The notes beneath the pieces were generated by a model that saw nothing but the letters and a program-made list of their open reading frames with translations, did no database searches and was not told where the DNA came from. 64,000 nucleotides of DNA from Dipteris shenzhenensis (taxonomy: Eukaryota > Polypodiophyta > Polypodiopsida > Gleicheniales), in NCBI GenBank assembly GCA_047967505.1, contig CM106539.1; one strand, written 5' to 3'. This document shows positions 10,571 to 22,499 of this stretch, piece by piece. The translations under genes and the position numbers were made by a program. Each line of letters begins with the position of its first letter. The stretch's first letter is position 1.

Positions 10571-12857
10571 GGGGAAAAAAGAAAAAAGAAAGAAAGCAAA
10601 AACTTGATGGACGGAAAACTTTGACGAAAAACAGAAAACTTTGACGAAAATCCAAAGGGAGGAAGAGATGGTCACCTGAACGCTCTCCAAGTCTTTCTCG
10701 ATGTAACGGGATTGTTGAGGACCAATGGATGGTGGGTGGATGGCTAGGTTATTGCTGCGAGATGGGCTCGAAGTCACTTACCATGTGAGGATGGGAGTAG
10801 GGTGGTGGTCGATGGAGAGACCCATTCTGTTCTACCTAAGTCCATGTTGGCACAGAGACAATAGCAGCAGTCATTGTTGGATTAGAGAACAGAGTATGCC
10901 TTTCATGCCAAGGAGTCATTTTGGACAAAGATGGGAGGTAGGGTCAACAAGCAGTTCTTCTCTACTCTTGGCCCCAGACATAGTAGGGAGAGCGTTTCAT
11001 AGCGTGTTGACTCAGCAGACACATCCAGATACCATCTTGCAGGTAGCTACAAATTTCTATGCCTCCCTCAGTTACAGCAAATCCTGACACTCAGGCCAGA
11101 GATGATGTTCGAGGTATTATTTGGCAACATTTACCTATGTTGGTTACTAGAGATATGATAGTCTCACTTGATGCAACATTCACCAACATAGAGTTCAGGA
11201 CTGGCCTTCTTGAGGATAACTCCTCCATTATATTTTTTCACAAACAAATCTAATGTTTAAAAATATTTCAAAATGTATTTCAAATTAACTTTCATACCAA
11301 AGCTGAGAAAGTAGTACGTTCATAATTTATCCAAATCTCTATAAGTTTGAAAAGAGATTATAACACTTGTACACAAAAGTGACTTTAAAATTGACGTTTC
11401 ACTAAACATTACATCGTAAAAGTTCAAATCTCCTTATTTTCACTATACTTACTAGTAGTTCTACAAAGAGAAGCCTAAACATTGAGGCTTAGCAAAATAA
11501 GTACATAGCTATACCTTGAGACGTTTGTCACGTCTTTAATACACTCCACTTCTCTCCATGAAACTTTCTAATGTAATGCTACCTAACATTTTGAATTCAT
11601 TCATGTAATCAATTTTCATACCAATGAGAGAAAACAAGGGTGCATATTTTAAAATTCATCTGAATCCCTATCAGATTGAGAAGAGATTATAATTTTTATA
11701 AAAGTAAGGATTCACACCACATTATATCAAAAGAACTTAAAATGTCCTAGTTGTCACTATACTATGCTAGCAAAAGGAGTATAGTACTTCATTCCCCATG
11801 AAACAAGCTTGTGCATACGTGAAATCCATCAAAACATATTGAAAATGTACTTAGTGGGTACAAAGACTCGCACCAATCTAAAGATGGGAAGAGTGAAAGC
11901 AATGCAAACATTTATGAAGCTTAGAAGATAGATGAGATGATAGATTTCTTTTTGGGCAAAAAGAGGATCGACTTCCATGCACTAGTAAGTCTCATGCTTG
12001 AAGATCGAACCTCTTTCGATTAATTTTTTCCCAAGTGTCTCCTCCAAAGCTAGAGGCATGCTAAATCATTATTTCTTATGTCCATTGAATGTGTAGCCAA
12101 ATCCAAAGAAAGACCCCAAAGGTAGTAAGTCTCCTAGCTCAAACATTTTGAAATGCAGAGCAAAATTTTGATTAGAGAAGAAATTGCAAGATTGTGAAGA
12201 AGAAACGATTTAAAAACAGGCAGGTCGCATCTCAAAAAAAAAAATCACATTTTTTAAAGAATGAATGTGGAGAGGCACGGAGCTTATACAAAGATATAGA
12301 ATGGTCAGATTATGATGGGAAAGTCCACCCAAAGTTGAGGAGAAATAGAGAAAGAAGTTTCTTGCTCAAAAGAATGAAGAGATTTAAAATTAGGATTTTG
12401 CATAAGAGGAAGTATGAGGCCACCCAAAACTGAGGCAGACTTAGAAGGAAAAATATGAAAGATGGAAGGTAAGCAGTGGTTGTTTGGACGGGGGGTTTGG
12501 TTTTAGAAGATTTGGTCCTTGGGTTGCAAGTTTGGTTACAATCCAAAAACATGGTAGGGCACACTTTGGGCAATTTGAATAAAATCATGTTACATCCCAG
12601 CCTCCATAGGTCAATTTTATGTTCAAACCCACTCACCATATTCTTCCATAACCCCACAAGAAAGGCTCTCCTACACGGCCCCTTTTTGAGTGCAATTTTT
12701 TTGGAATGGTCTAATTTCTCTCCTTCAAAAATAATAAGATGGCTTTGTTGTATTTTTCTTATCTTTCATTTCAATGGCTAATGAGATCGCAAGCATGGGT
12801 GAAAGGGGCAGGGATGCTTTACATATCAATCTACTACATGCATATTCTTCTTTGTTT
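10571..12857. other. Intergenic DNA with one weak ancient duplication
   Basis: No recognisable gene on either strand. The stretches around 11285-11460 and 11615-11780 share order and wording (a TTTCATACCAA start, an AGAGATTATAA core and a CACTATACT end), suggesting a diverged direct duplication about 325 bases apart. Frames of 60-120 codons here (for example 10725-11087) lack family features. Confidence 0.4.
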
Positions 12858-13228
12858 CTAAATTAGCCCATTTAAACATCCTCCTAAAATATTGTAGGAG
12901 CCTTTGGCTTTGCAATATGATATTTTCTTGACACTCGCCTCTATATTACTACTTTTGGAGTAATATGTCTTGTGATAAGCTAGACAACCAAAACATTGTA
13001 TTTGTCCAAAGTGAGTTGTCGAATAGTGTTTGAGCTTGTCCTCCAATGTGAAATCTCTCTTAACATCATTGGGTAATCTAGGATTTTTGTTGGGCACGTC
13101 CAATCTTCTCTTGGCATCATCTTGTTCTTCTCATCTTGATGATTTCTTCTTGCAAACCATCTCTTCCAAAGTTTGCTTGGTTGCAAAGGAATCCTCTTTA
13201 TGTGTGCCAATGTGTATGCCACATACAC
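12858..13228 (-). pseudogene. Possible retroelement coding fragment
   Basis: Two overlapping minus-strand frames (13228-12980 and 13103-12858) contain CFGCLAYHKTYYSKS, loosely reminiscent of the linker after the integrase of copia elements (FGCLAYVH type). The match is weak, there is no flanking LTR, and the frames are broken. It may equally be noise. Confidence 0.2.
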
Positions 13229-13261
13229 CCAAGCAATCCACCTCTTTTGAGGGGCAATATT

Positions 13262-13371
13262 ATGCTACCTACATGCTATTTGTATATCAAAGCAATGTTG
13301 TACACACTCATAGATTATGCTACCTACTCGCTATTTCTATTGGAAAGCGATGTCGTGCATACTCGTAGATT
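13262..13371. repeat. Tandem duplication, 2 x 55 bp
   Basis: Two adjacent diverged copies (13262-13316 and 13317-13371), each starting ATGCTACCTAC and ending CTCRTAGATT. Isolated, with no gene nearby. Confidence 0.75.
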
Positions 13372-14637
13372 ATGTCCCTACATGGTTTCCCATCTTTCTT
13401 GAAGTGGACCAAACCCATAGAAGTACATTGTAAGTGTAGAGAGTTTGTTGTCCACTAATTTCTTGTAATTTAGGGCCTTAAAGTACACCCAATTAACTTG
13501 CTATTTTTAATGAGTGGGACATGTTGAGTGTAGCATGTATGGGATCATCATTTGACTCAGCTATGAATCAGCCAATTTGAATAGCGTGGAGATGATGGGA
13601 TTATTAAATACGTATGAGAAGGTAATCAATAACACTACTCACATTTTATTTAGTGCAATTTTTGGTCCCATAGTAGGCACAACATACAAGCCATTTGCAA
13701 CTAGATATCTACACTTTTGTACATTTTGGATGAGTGTTTTATCAAAAGCATTTGGTGTTTTACAATCTTTTAAAGGTTCTCTGCCAAGTATCCTCAACAT
13801 GTTCGATTGCACATGTGATGGTATCTTGTCGGATCTTCTTGTATAATAGACTGCATTTCATTGTGGTTAATCATCCATCTTGCCCCATTTTTAAACCACT
13901 TCCACCCAAGAATTTGTGTGCTTCTACTAGCTTAGTCAGTTTGGCCAAATGTATAGCTCCTCCTTAATTGTCTGAGGATGTTTTTGAAAAGACATGTCCT
14001 TTGAGGGGAGTGGGCTTTTAACCAACCATCATTGGCATTCTTGCCAATTTGTGAATTGGCAAGCTCCTTATTGGAATATATCAGGACGTACTTTTAGCTC
14101 TAGTCCTCACTTCTAGGAGCACGTTAACACATGCAACAAAAGATGAATTGTCCATGAGATCACACTTGAGAACTATAGATCCTAGTCAAGATGTGCACAC
14201 ATATAAATTTAAACCACGCTTGAAGAGTTTTTGGGCTCCTCCCACAGCTGCTAGTGGAGACCTCATTGAGACGTGCACAACAAAAGAGGAATAGATTATG
14301 GCAAAAATTTGTGGTCTCAGTTCCAACAATGAGCATGGGAAGAGCACTAAGGAATACGTCAAAGCCACCTTCTATGTATGGTCCAAACATATGTATATCA
14401 AACTCTGGCATCTACTCTCTTATGGTGTGGTCCATGCCATTTGGAAACCGCTCCACATCATCCACACTCCACCTGAGTTTTAATCGATAACTTGTCCATG
14501 ATGTCACTCTTCAATTTGTATTCACCAGCTCACAAATCTCTTCGTGGAAGTCTCTGTCTAGCAACTTTGTCTTGCCTTTGAATCTATGCTCCCTATGAGT
14601 AATTCTCAAGTTCAGACATTGATTCTTCCAAGGTTGG
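13372..14637. other. Intergenic stretch without recognisable gene
   Basis: Small frames only (up to 89 codons at 13577-13846), with no motif I recognise. It ends where the probable gypsy LTR begins. Confidence 0.4.
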
Positions 14638-15769
14638 TGTTAACATCCACAGAGTACAATCACCGAATGTAGGGTAATCAATGATTAGAGGTGATTAGGC
14701 TGCATGATCTACTTCAATGGACAAGCTCAGGGAGTTTGATCCCTAAATACCCCAAGGCTAGTGATTGCAGAGGCAATGTGCACATGGAAGGAGTACAACT
14801 CAAACTCAGGGAGTTTGATCCCCAAATATCCCAAAGCCAAAGATTCTAGGTGACGTGCACAGCTCATAGCTTCCAGCTAACACCCCAAGGCCAAAGACTA
14901 TAGGCAACATGCACATTTCAGATCTAAGGAGTATAGCTCAAACTTAGGGAGTTTGATCCCCAAATATCCCGAGGCAAAAGCATCCAGCCAATGTGCATAG
15001 GTTGTATGTTCCAGCTGCTGTTAAGTGTTTCGCGAAACTTAAGCCTCACCACTCCAAGTTTTGAGCCTCGTTCACAGGTTTCGAACCCCAAATGACTTAA
15101 GGCGTGAGGGCGCTCAAGGAGTTTGAGCCCCAAATCACCTAAGCCTTGGAGGCACGAGGCTAACACATGCGTTATTTGGGAACCGGTTAGGACCACCTCC
15201 TCATGCCAGGTTTGTCCCAAGCGCTCTAATATGGTTAACACAAGCACTATTCTGCTAGTAGGGAGAGATGGAAAGAATAGCAGCATATCTTGGCACCCTA
15301 CGGGCCCAAGAGCCTTTGGTTGTAAAGAAAGGGAGAGTGCTAAAAGGAAAAGGGTTGGCCCTCCCTTCAAAAGGTGACATGTATAAAAGGCCAAAGTGTT
15401 GACTTTGGTCTTCATTGTTGTTTGCACAAGTTTGAATACAAGCTCCCTCTTCTTTTCCAAGAGAGTGTTTTGGGTGTTCCCTTGTTTCCATTGTAGTTCC
15501 CTTGTGGTTGCCACTCCATCCCCCTTCACTCTCCTCTTCCCTTCTCCTTCTCCCTCCCTTCTCCCCTCTCTTCTCCCCTCCCCTCTCCCCTCTTCTCTTC
15601 CCTCTTTCTCGTGTGGAACCACATTGCAACAATCTAGAGGCCGCTTGAGTGACACTTGCGGACGGCTCATGCCTTGCATTACTCTCATAAGGAGTAGCTT
15701 GGAGTGGAGGCTCCATCGGCATCTCTTCAACATCCCCATGACATGTGAGTCACTGCTAAGATCCACACA
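14638..15769 (+). mobile_element. Probable 5' LTR of a Ty3/gypsy element
   Basis: The segment begins TGTTAACATCC and ends CACA immediately before a plant gypsy-type primer site, the expected TG...CA layout for an LTR of about 1.13 kb. Inside, a diverged unit GGGAGTTTGATCCC followed by CCAAATATCCC recurs near 14729, 14808 and 14946, with a partial copy near 15117. A TATA box (TGTATAAAAGG, about 15379) is followed by a pyrimidine-rich transcribed leader. An inverted, diverged copy of the 15290-15640 part lies at about 62820-63175, which supports its being a dispersed repeat. I found no 3' partner downstream of the integrase, so the 5' boundary rests on the TG start alone. Confidence 0.6.
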
Positions 15770-15790
15770 TTTTTGGCGCCACTGTCGAGG
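15770..15790 (+). other. Gypsy primer binding site
   Basis: TTTTTGGCGCCACTGTCGAG directly after the LTR end resembles the TTTGGCGCCGTTGCC-type primer site common in plant Athila/Tat gypsy elements, with changes in its 3' half. Confidence 0.6.
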
Positions 15791-16284
15791 AAAAAAGGTA
15801 TGCTTTTGCATTGCACTTGCCTTCCTTCGTTATCTACCCATTGCACAAGGCTTCAAGCTTAACTTGGAGCTTTGTTAGTGGAGTTGTAGGAGAAGAAAGA
15901 GTGAAGAAGTGAGAGTTGTGGACAAAAAAGTAGGAAAGCTATCATTTCTTATTGGAAAGTCATTTTGGAGCATTTGAAGCTTGTTTCTGATGCTTTTTAG
16001 TGTTTTGAGTTGATAGGAACTTAGTTTGTGAGATTGCTAAGGAGTGTGTGAGGTCCAAACACATAAAAAAACAACAAAGATGATGATTCTTGCTGAATTT
16101 TGAAGTTGTTTTGTGTTCTAGAACTCACCCCTTGAGAAATTCTGCATTTTGTCTTGCAAAAAGTGTTTTTTCTTCAAGTTTTTTTCATTGTGTAGGTGAA
16201 CTAGGTATGTAGCACCACCCTAGCATAACAAAACAGAACAGAAACTCAAAAGCTCCCAAAAATCCACAAAAATCAATTGGTGAC

Positions 16285-17085
16285 ACTGTGTTTCACTATC
16301 CCACCGAGTTGGCACCATAGAGCTATCCCGCCGACTAGTGCGTTTGCCGTATCCCGTCGGTCAAATCATTGACCCAATGCTATAGCCGTATCTCGCCGAC
16401 CTAACCTCTAACCACAGCCTAACCTGCTGTTCTGATTAAATGCATGTCAGAGTTACTATATCGCCGACTTGACAGATGTTGACCTATGGCTTAGAGCTAT
16501 CCCGCCGACTGTTGCTATCCTGCTACTCCGCCATCGGTGCGGTGAGCCCACCCTCATACCCATGGTCATATTCGTATCCCTTTGATCGTCGTGTTACATC
16601 TATCACGCCGTCCATCGCTATTTCATTATGTCGATCGTCGCTATTGTTATTCTAACACCTGTCACTATTTCATTCCGCTGATCATCTCGCTATTGTTATC
16701 CCACCGCCCATTGCTATTGTTATTCCGCCGATAGTCGCTATTATGCCTATCACACTGCCCATCGCCATTTTGATCCCCACGCTCATCGTGATAACTATAC
16801 CGCCGATCGGCACATTGGTCAACATCCTAGCGACTCCTTATTCCATCGCCCATTGTCTTAACCTTATCCCTATGCCTATAGGGATACCATTCGCGTCTTA
16901 TCTGACCGAACACGTGGCAAGATTTATCCTGCCAATTGCCACGATATGCTTACTCCACCGCCCGTCGTGTTAATTATCCCACCGCTTGTCACTATACCAG
17001 TATCCTGCCGTCCGGTGTGATACCCTATTGCTAAGACCGTCGTCATAGAGCTATCCCCACGACTGCCGTGATACCTCTGGGGTAG
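16285..17085 (+). repeat. Degenerate minisatellite, TATCCCGCCGA type, upstream of gag
   Basis: About 0.8 kb made of degenerate units of roughly 20-35 bases built on CTATCCCGCCGA followed by CGTCGCTAT or similar (for example near 16321, 16498 and 16980). It lies between the primer site and the gag frame. The same kind of unit occurs in reverse orientation at 22500-22880. Confidence 0.75.
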
Positions 17086-17620
17086 CCAAAGAATTTAAAA
17101 AATCTAGAACCTCAGTTTAACCTAAGTGTGCCTACTTAGAGGTCTCCCACATGCACTTGAGGTTAGGGAGAATTTTGCCCAAGGAGCCCGTGCTGGAAGA
17201 TAGTGCTTCGAGATACACTCAGCCCACCCTCTGCCCTAGCTGGGGATCAAAAAGCCCGATCCCTAGCCTCCACTCAATAATAGGCCCCTGACCGAAAACT
17301 CTATCTAGCTCTGATGAGACGGAGAGCTTGGACAAAATAATGCAAGACCCCTTGGGACCAAGGGCCTCTAAAGCCCCATTCACTAGTGTAGCCTCTCCCA
17401 ACTCTCGTGCACCTTCGGTTGCCTCAAGGCTGAGAGGTACATTCTCCATGTTCAGATGTTTAGGCCGAATAGAGTCGATAGACATGGAAAATCCCTTCGT
17501 CGGCATGTCTGCAGGAAGGGAAGGCCGGCAACATCCAGCACCTAAACCATAGACTGGGACGGAAACCACCTTCGTAGCCCAGGACCCTCTGTCTATGCGA
17601 GACCTTCCCAATGGGAACAC

Positions 17621-18421
17621 ATGGATGATGAAGATCCATGGATGAGGGAATTCCGAAGGCAAGACCCCAGCCAAGGGGATGCTAGAAACTTCCAAGGCGG
17701 AGCGCCTTATGAACCCCCCATAGTCCAGGTGCCACCAATCTTCGTCAACTATGGGGAACCACAGTTTCCATCTTATCGCCCATTGCATGGAACTAACATT
17801 GCAATGCCCCGGGACCCACCTCCTCTGGGAATACGTCCCTTTCCATCCATACCCATTGCACCGATGAATGCAGGCCTTGGCACATCCATTCCAATGCTGG
17901 TGCTAGCACCTGGGCCAGCAGCCCTGTGTCCCATCAGGCCCATAGCAACACCACCCCCGCCTACCACTCAAACCGTGTTAACTGATGAGGCAATGCGCAT
18001 CTTGGTGAATACTTTAGGAAGGGGGGCCACACCACCACCCACCCCAGTGAATCCCTCCAGGAGCCGACCCATAGCGATCTCCAAGTTCCTTGGAGAAGGA
18101 GACCCGATCTCCCACATGGAGCGATTTGAGAAAATTTGCAAAGCTTTTGGTGCTCTCGGAGACCTAGAGATGGCCAATGCATTTGGTCTCAGCTTGGATG
18201 GCAAAGCAGGCCAATGGTATAGGGCTCTCACCCCAGAAGAGAAAATCAACTGGGAGACATTGAGAAAGGCCTTCATTGTCAGGTTCACCCCCAACGGCCA
18301 TAAATGGAGCCCGATTAATCAATTGTATGGGGTAAAGCAGAATGATAAGGAATCCCTAAGGGATTACATTGCCAAGATCAAGCACCTCAATGCTCGCTCT
18401 GTGAACCATACGAGCGGATGA
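17621..18421 (+). pseudogene. Ty3/gypsy Gag
   Basis: The 266-codon frame opens with a Pro-rich region and then a capsid-like retrotransposon Gag core: ISKFLGEGDPISHMERFEKI, then GLSLDGKAGQWYRALTPEEK and WETLRKAFIVRF, the hallmark arrangement of plant gypsy Gag. The frame breaks at about 18400 and Gag continues in another frame from 18418 (LLPRFLIGLANLKLHDHLM). No CCHC zinc knuckle is present before the sequence jumps to reverse transcriptase near 18700. Gag would package element RNA. Here the gene is not intact. Confidence 0.85.
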
Positions 18422-19950
18422 GCGACGAACGACTGTTGCCCCGCTTCCTTATCGGATTGGCAAACCTGAAGCTGCACGACCACCTCATGGTGATGAATCC
18501 TACCTCCTTCGATCTATGTAGCAAGGTGGCCATCTGCATATGTGACAACATGATGGACAAGGCAAATTTGGATAAAACCCTGAATCCCTCAGAAATAGCT
18601 CCATCAATTAGGTCTTCAAGTGTAGAAACGATCAAGGAGACCAACGAGCCCAAGGGACCACCCATATTGGGCCTGCAACCCGCACTACCCCGTATAACCC
18701 CAGTCAATCAAGTGTTGGTAGAGGAAGTGCCTAACGGGAAGGAAGCTTATAGCTTCCTAGATGGATTCTCGGGTTACAACCAAGTGTCGATCGCCCCGCA
18801 AGACCAACATAAAACTGCCTTCACAAGAACTGAGTGGGGTGTGTATGCAACCATGGTGATGATATTCAGTTTAACCAATGCCTCTACCACCTTCCAGCAG
18901 ATGATGATCACGGTATTCAAAGAGTATCTGAGAGACTTTGTGGAAGTCTTCTTGGATGACATCTGTGTGAACTCAAAGTGGGATGACCACCTGAAGTACC
19001 TCAAGCTCGTCCTAGAGAAATGTCGCTTATATTGCATATCCCTAAATCCTCTTAAGTGCCAGTTTTGGGTCAAACATGGTGTCATTCTGGGCCACATAGT
19101 GTCCCGGAATGGAATCTCTATGCACCATAATAAAATCAAACTCATCTTGGAGTTACCACCCCCGACCAATGCTAAGGGATTCCAATGATTTACTGGCCAC
19201 ATGGGCTATTACAAGAGATTCATCTTGTTCTACACGAACATAGCCTGCCCACTATACAAACTACTAGTATCCTTTGAGTGCAGTGAGGAATGCCAGACAT
19301 CCTTTAAAACCCTCAAACTAGCTCTAGCCACCACACCAGTGCTGAGGTCACCCGACTGGAATTTAATATTCCATGTCCATATCGATGCCTCCAACTTTGC
19401 CATCGGGTGTGTGTTAGCCCAACCCGGGGAGCATAATTTGGGTTACCCGGTATAGTCTGTGAGCTGCCAACTAAACGAGGCCGAGGTTAACTACACCACA
19501 ACCAAGAGGGAAGGTCTTCCCATGGTCTATGCAGCTAAGAAGTTTAGGCATTACTTATTGGCTAACAAGTTTGTCTTCTTCGTGGACCACCAAGCATTGA
19601 TTTACTTGGTCAACAAACCCTGCATGACTGGACGCATCATCAGGTGGATGTTGATCCTTCTAGAGTTTGACTTCACAGTCGCTGTATGTAAAAGGAAAAC
19701 CCATGACCTAGCTGACCACTTGTCAAGAATCCCAAACAGTGAAGCCCCCACGGGAGTAGAAGATGATCTCCCAGACACTTCTCTCTTCTTCCTTGACATC
19801 ATCCCCGAATGGGCCGCCAAAATCGGCCACTACTTGGCAAACGGATTACCCCTGGCCCTTAAGAAGGATAGAGCCCGCAAACTCATTAAGGGTGCCGTGC
19901 CATATCAACTAATAGTAGGCCAATTATACCACAAGGGCAATGATGTGTGT
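18418..19950 (+). pseudogene. Ty3/gypsy reverse transcriptase and RNase H
   Basis: A frame runs from 18418 to about 19950 with in-frame stops at 19186-19188 and 19453-19455. After the Gag tail it jumps within about 30 residues to LDGFSGYNQVSIAPQD of the RT fingers. The aspartic protease and the RT N-terminus are therefore missing by deletion. The RT catalytic motif is VFLDDICVNS (F-x-DD, as in the Athila/Tat branch), followed by LGHIVSRNGI. RNase H follows with candidate catalytic residues in HIDASNFAIG, KREGLPMVYA and FFVDHQAL, ending in HDLADHLSRIP. The frame shifts at about 19945 into the integrase frame. Confidence 0.9.
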
Positions 19951-20657
19951 ACGAATATGAATACATCGATGTGCTTGAAGAAGCCCACTCAAGAATCACA
20001 AGAGGTCATTTTGCCACTGATGCTATAGCACGGAAGGTGCTGCAAGCTGGTCTCTGGTGGCCGACACTCTTTGGAGATGCAGCCAAACAATGCGACCCCT
20101 GCCAGCGTATCCAAATCCCCCACAAGGCAGACATGATGTCCTTGACCGGAATCTTGACCAATCAACCCTTCGAAAAATGGGGCATCAATTTCATTGGATC
20201 CATAAGCCCAATAGCTAAGGGAACCGGGGCCAGATACATCATCCTGGCCACCGATTACTTCACCAAGTGGGTAGAAGGGAGAGCCACGGTGAGAGCCAAT
20301 GCGAGATCCACTGTCAAATTTTTATATGAACAAGTCATCACGCGGTTCGGATGTCCATTGGAGTTAGTCAGTGATTGAGGAACTCACTTCCTCAATGAAA
20401 CAATAGCAATCATGACTATTGAGTTTATGATCATACATAGGAAGTCAACGCCATACTACCCTAGGGCAAATGGCTTGGCCGAGAGCTCCAATAAAATGTG
20501 TTGTAAGATCATCACCTGTACACTAGAAGCCAGTCGTACTGTCTGGGAGCATAAGCTCATAGTAGCGTTATGGGCCTATAGAACCCCCTACAAAGTGGCC
20601 ACGCACTGTACCCCCTTCAGCCTAGCCTTTGGGGTGGAGGCGATGATGCCAATGTAG
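19947..20657 (+). pseudogene. Ty3/gypsy integrase
   Basis: The frame begins with a zinc-binding HHCC region (AHSRITRGHF, then CDPCQRIQ) and continues into the catalytic core with LATDYFTKWVE, VSD followed by GTHF, and YYPRANGLAESSNK, giving the D, D and E of the DDE triad. A TGA at 20376-20378 replaces the usual Arg just after the second Asp, and the frame ends at 20655-20657 after FGVEAMMPM, typical of the end of the core in Athila/Tat elements. Enzyme role: inserts element DNA into the genome. This copy is dead. Confidence 0.9.
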
Positions 20658-20769
20658 TATGTAGTGCCTAGCCTTCATCTTACCGTTAAGAAAAGACACA
20701 AAGAATGTGTTAGTAGAACAGCTAGTCTCTTTTGGTGGTTGACGTTAGCCTACCCTAACTTTTCTATCC

Positions 20770-22476
20770 GCCATGGTTGCTGTACATGTAAAGGAGAAAA
20801 ACCTGGTGCTCCTAAGTTCTGGTGTATTGCGCCTCCACCGGTGCCTTTTGCTCCAGCGTTGTTCGCAGGCCAGACTCTGCCTTGTCAACCTAGTCCATGA
20901 GCATTTGGACCAAGTATTCGCTTGTGGCGAGGTCATCTTTGAGCTTTGTAAGGGCTAGCTCGAGCTCCTCAGCTTTTGCATGGTACTCCTCTGCTCTTTG
21001 TATAGCTTCTTGGCTCGTGGCTTGGGCTACAACCATTATGGATTGGCTATCATGCGTAGAGAGCTATGCCTAGAGGAGACTAGCTAAGAGCTGTGAGGCT
21101 TGTTCCTGCCTCCTCTGCGAAATTGTGTGTGAGACCTATGGGAGCTGTGCCATGGCTTCAAATAGGTGTTGTTCCATCAAGTCTGCACTCGATAATTGCT
21201 CGGCCGACATGTGGCTATAGCTACCTAGTGCCGTATATTGGGGCGCGTTGCAAAATTATAAGGACTCTGCTAGGCTTGCCCATGGAGAGGAAGAGGTGCT
21301 GGTGGCAAAGGATGTGATCTCCTGTGGGGTTGTGGAGACCGAGACATAGGGCGCAGCGGGAGTGGTCGGTGTGGCTTTGGCTCCTGGATGGAGGCCAAAT
21401 GTTTCGTCACCCTGGAGGTCTTCGATGAGGATGGGTGCCTCTTGTATCCATTTGCCCTTGTTCCGAGAATCCACCTGCTAGAGTCGCAGTTGTTGGCGCA
21501 TGAATTCTTGCATCTGGCGGTCCTCATATTGTGCGAGTAGCTGACTTGGGTCTGGTTGCACATGACTGGTCGGAGTGGCACTCGGTGTTTTCCTCGCTCT
21601 CTTGGGCTTGACCTTTGTCTCTTCGGGCTATGTCTGCACTGGCCCTATGGTGGATTTTTCAACCAACCCAAAGCGAACTGGTGGATGCTACTATAGCATG
21701 TAGTAGAGAACCGGCATGTACAACATGGGATTGCGAATTACTTCCTTGTGTATCTTGAGGTCGTCCCTCATTTGGCTACAGAAGTAGTCTGCCCAATTTG
21801 TATCTTGGGGCTCCACCAAGCGCAGTAGGATATTTGGCATGACGGACTGATGGTGGTTCATGTGCTTGACTTGTGTGAGCCATTGCAAGGCTCTCTGGCT
21901 CCTTCAGTGCGGCATATGCTGCTGCTGTATGGTAGTGGAGGGTGTAGTCGTGGCCCTCGTATGCAAAGTGCGAGTGCACAACGCACGCATCCAATTCTTA
22001 GAGCCATGCTTCTCCAAGTGGGGACTGCGATTGGGAGCGCACGACCTTGTATTCGCCTCTACGATTGGAGTCGGGGTGCATTTTCTTGATCTCAAGGGGG
22101 GCATACCCGCTGTCGTTGTACCCTCTTGAGTGGCCTGCCTATTGGACACTTCTTCTTCCCCTTGCAAATCTTCTATGGGGATCTCGGAAGGCATGCGGAT
22201 CATGGCAGACAGAGTGCTTTGCGAATCTGAGGGGCCAGTGGCATGTGGGATAGGGTGGGGGTGGAGTCCCAAGTCTGTTTCGAACTCGAAGAACTCATGT
22301 TCGGGATCCATCGGAAAGAGGGATGGCAGTTGAGTGATGAGGAAGTTGGTGGATGAGGAAGAGCCGTAGGATATAAACAGGCTGTTCTGGATGGCAGTGG
22401 AAGAGGGAAGGAGGCTGTGAGGATTTTGGGAAAATTTTGCAAGAGTTTGGGGGAAACTGCTATGGCGACGACCCAA
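20770..22476 (-). pseudogene. Antisense coiled-coil ORF downstream of gypsy pol, decayed
   Basis: A single minus-strand frame can be followed from 22476 to about 20770 with roughly ten in-frame stops. The segments starting at 22476, 21888, 21474 and 21000 are all in the same phase, so this is one old gene and not chance. It encodes an acidic, Pro/Thr-rich N-terminal part, a segment with NWADYFCSQMRDDLKIHKEV, two similar IEDLQGEE/IEDLQGDE motifs about 230 codons apart, and a C-terminal coiled coil (EEYHAKAEELELALTKLKDD). The likely start is the ATG at 22309-22311, because the ATG at 22476 lies only 15 bases from the TATA box. Position and orientation match the antisense extra ORFs known from some Tat-lineage gypsy elements such as Grande. 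Function unknown. Confidence 0.65.
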
Positions 22477-22490
22477 CGGGATAAGTCCTG

Positions 22491-22498
22491 TTTATATA
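22491..22498 (-). promoter_or_regulatory. TATA box for the antisense ORF
   Basis: TATATAAA on the minus strand (in context CTATATAAACAG). It lies between the inverted minisatellite and the antisense frame. Start of transcription would be expected near 22460-22470, upstream of the ATG at 22309-22311. Confidence 0.55.
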
Positions 22499-22499
22499 G

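Noticed and set aside
9546-10777. Very long open frames (up to 380 codons) of Ser-Leu, Arg-Glu, Pro or Gly repeats
   Set aside because: They are forced by (GA)n and G-rich simple sequence, open in several frames on both strands, and have no domain content.
14924-15811. 295-codon minus-strand frame inside the gypsy LTR
   Set aside because: Lies antisense over LTR repeats and the pyrimidine-rich leader (Glu-Gly-Arg runs) with no domain. The LTR explanation is better.
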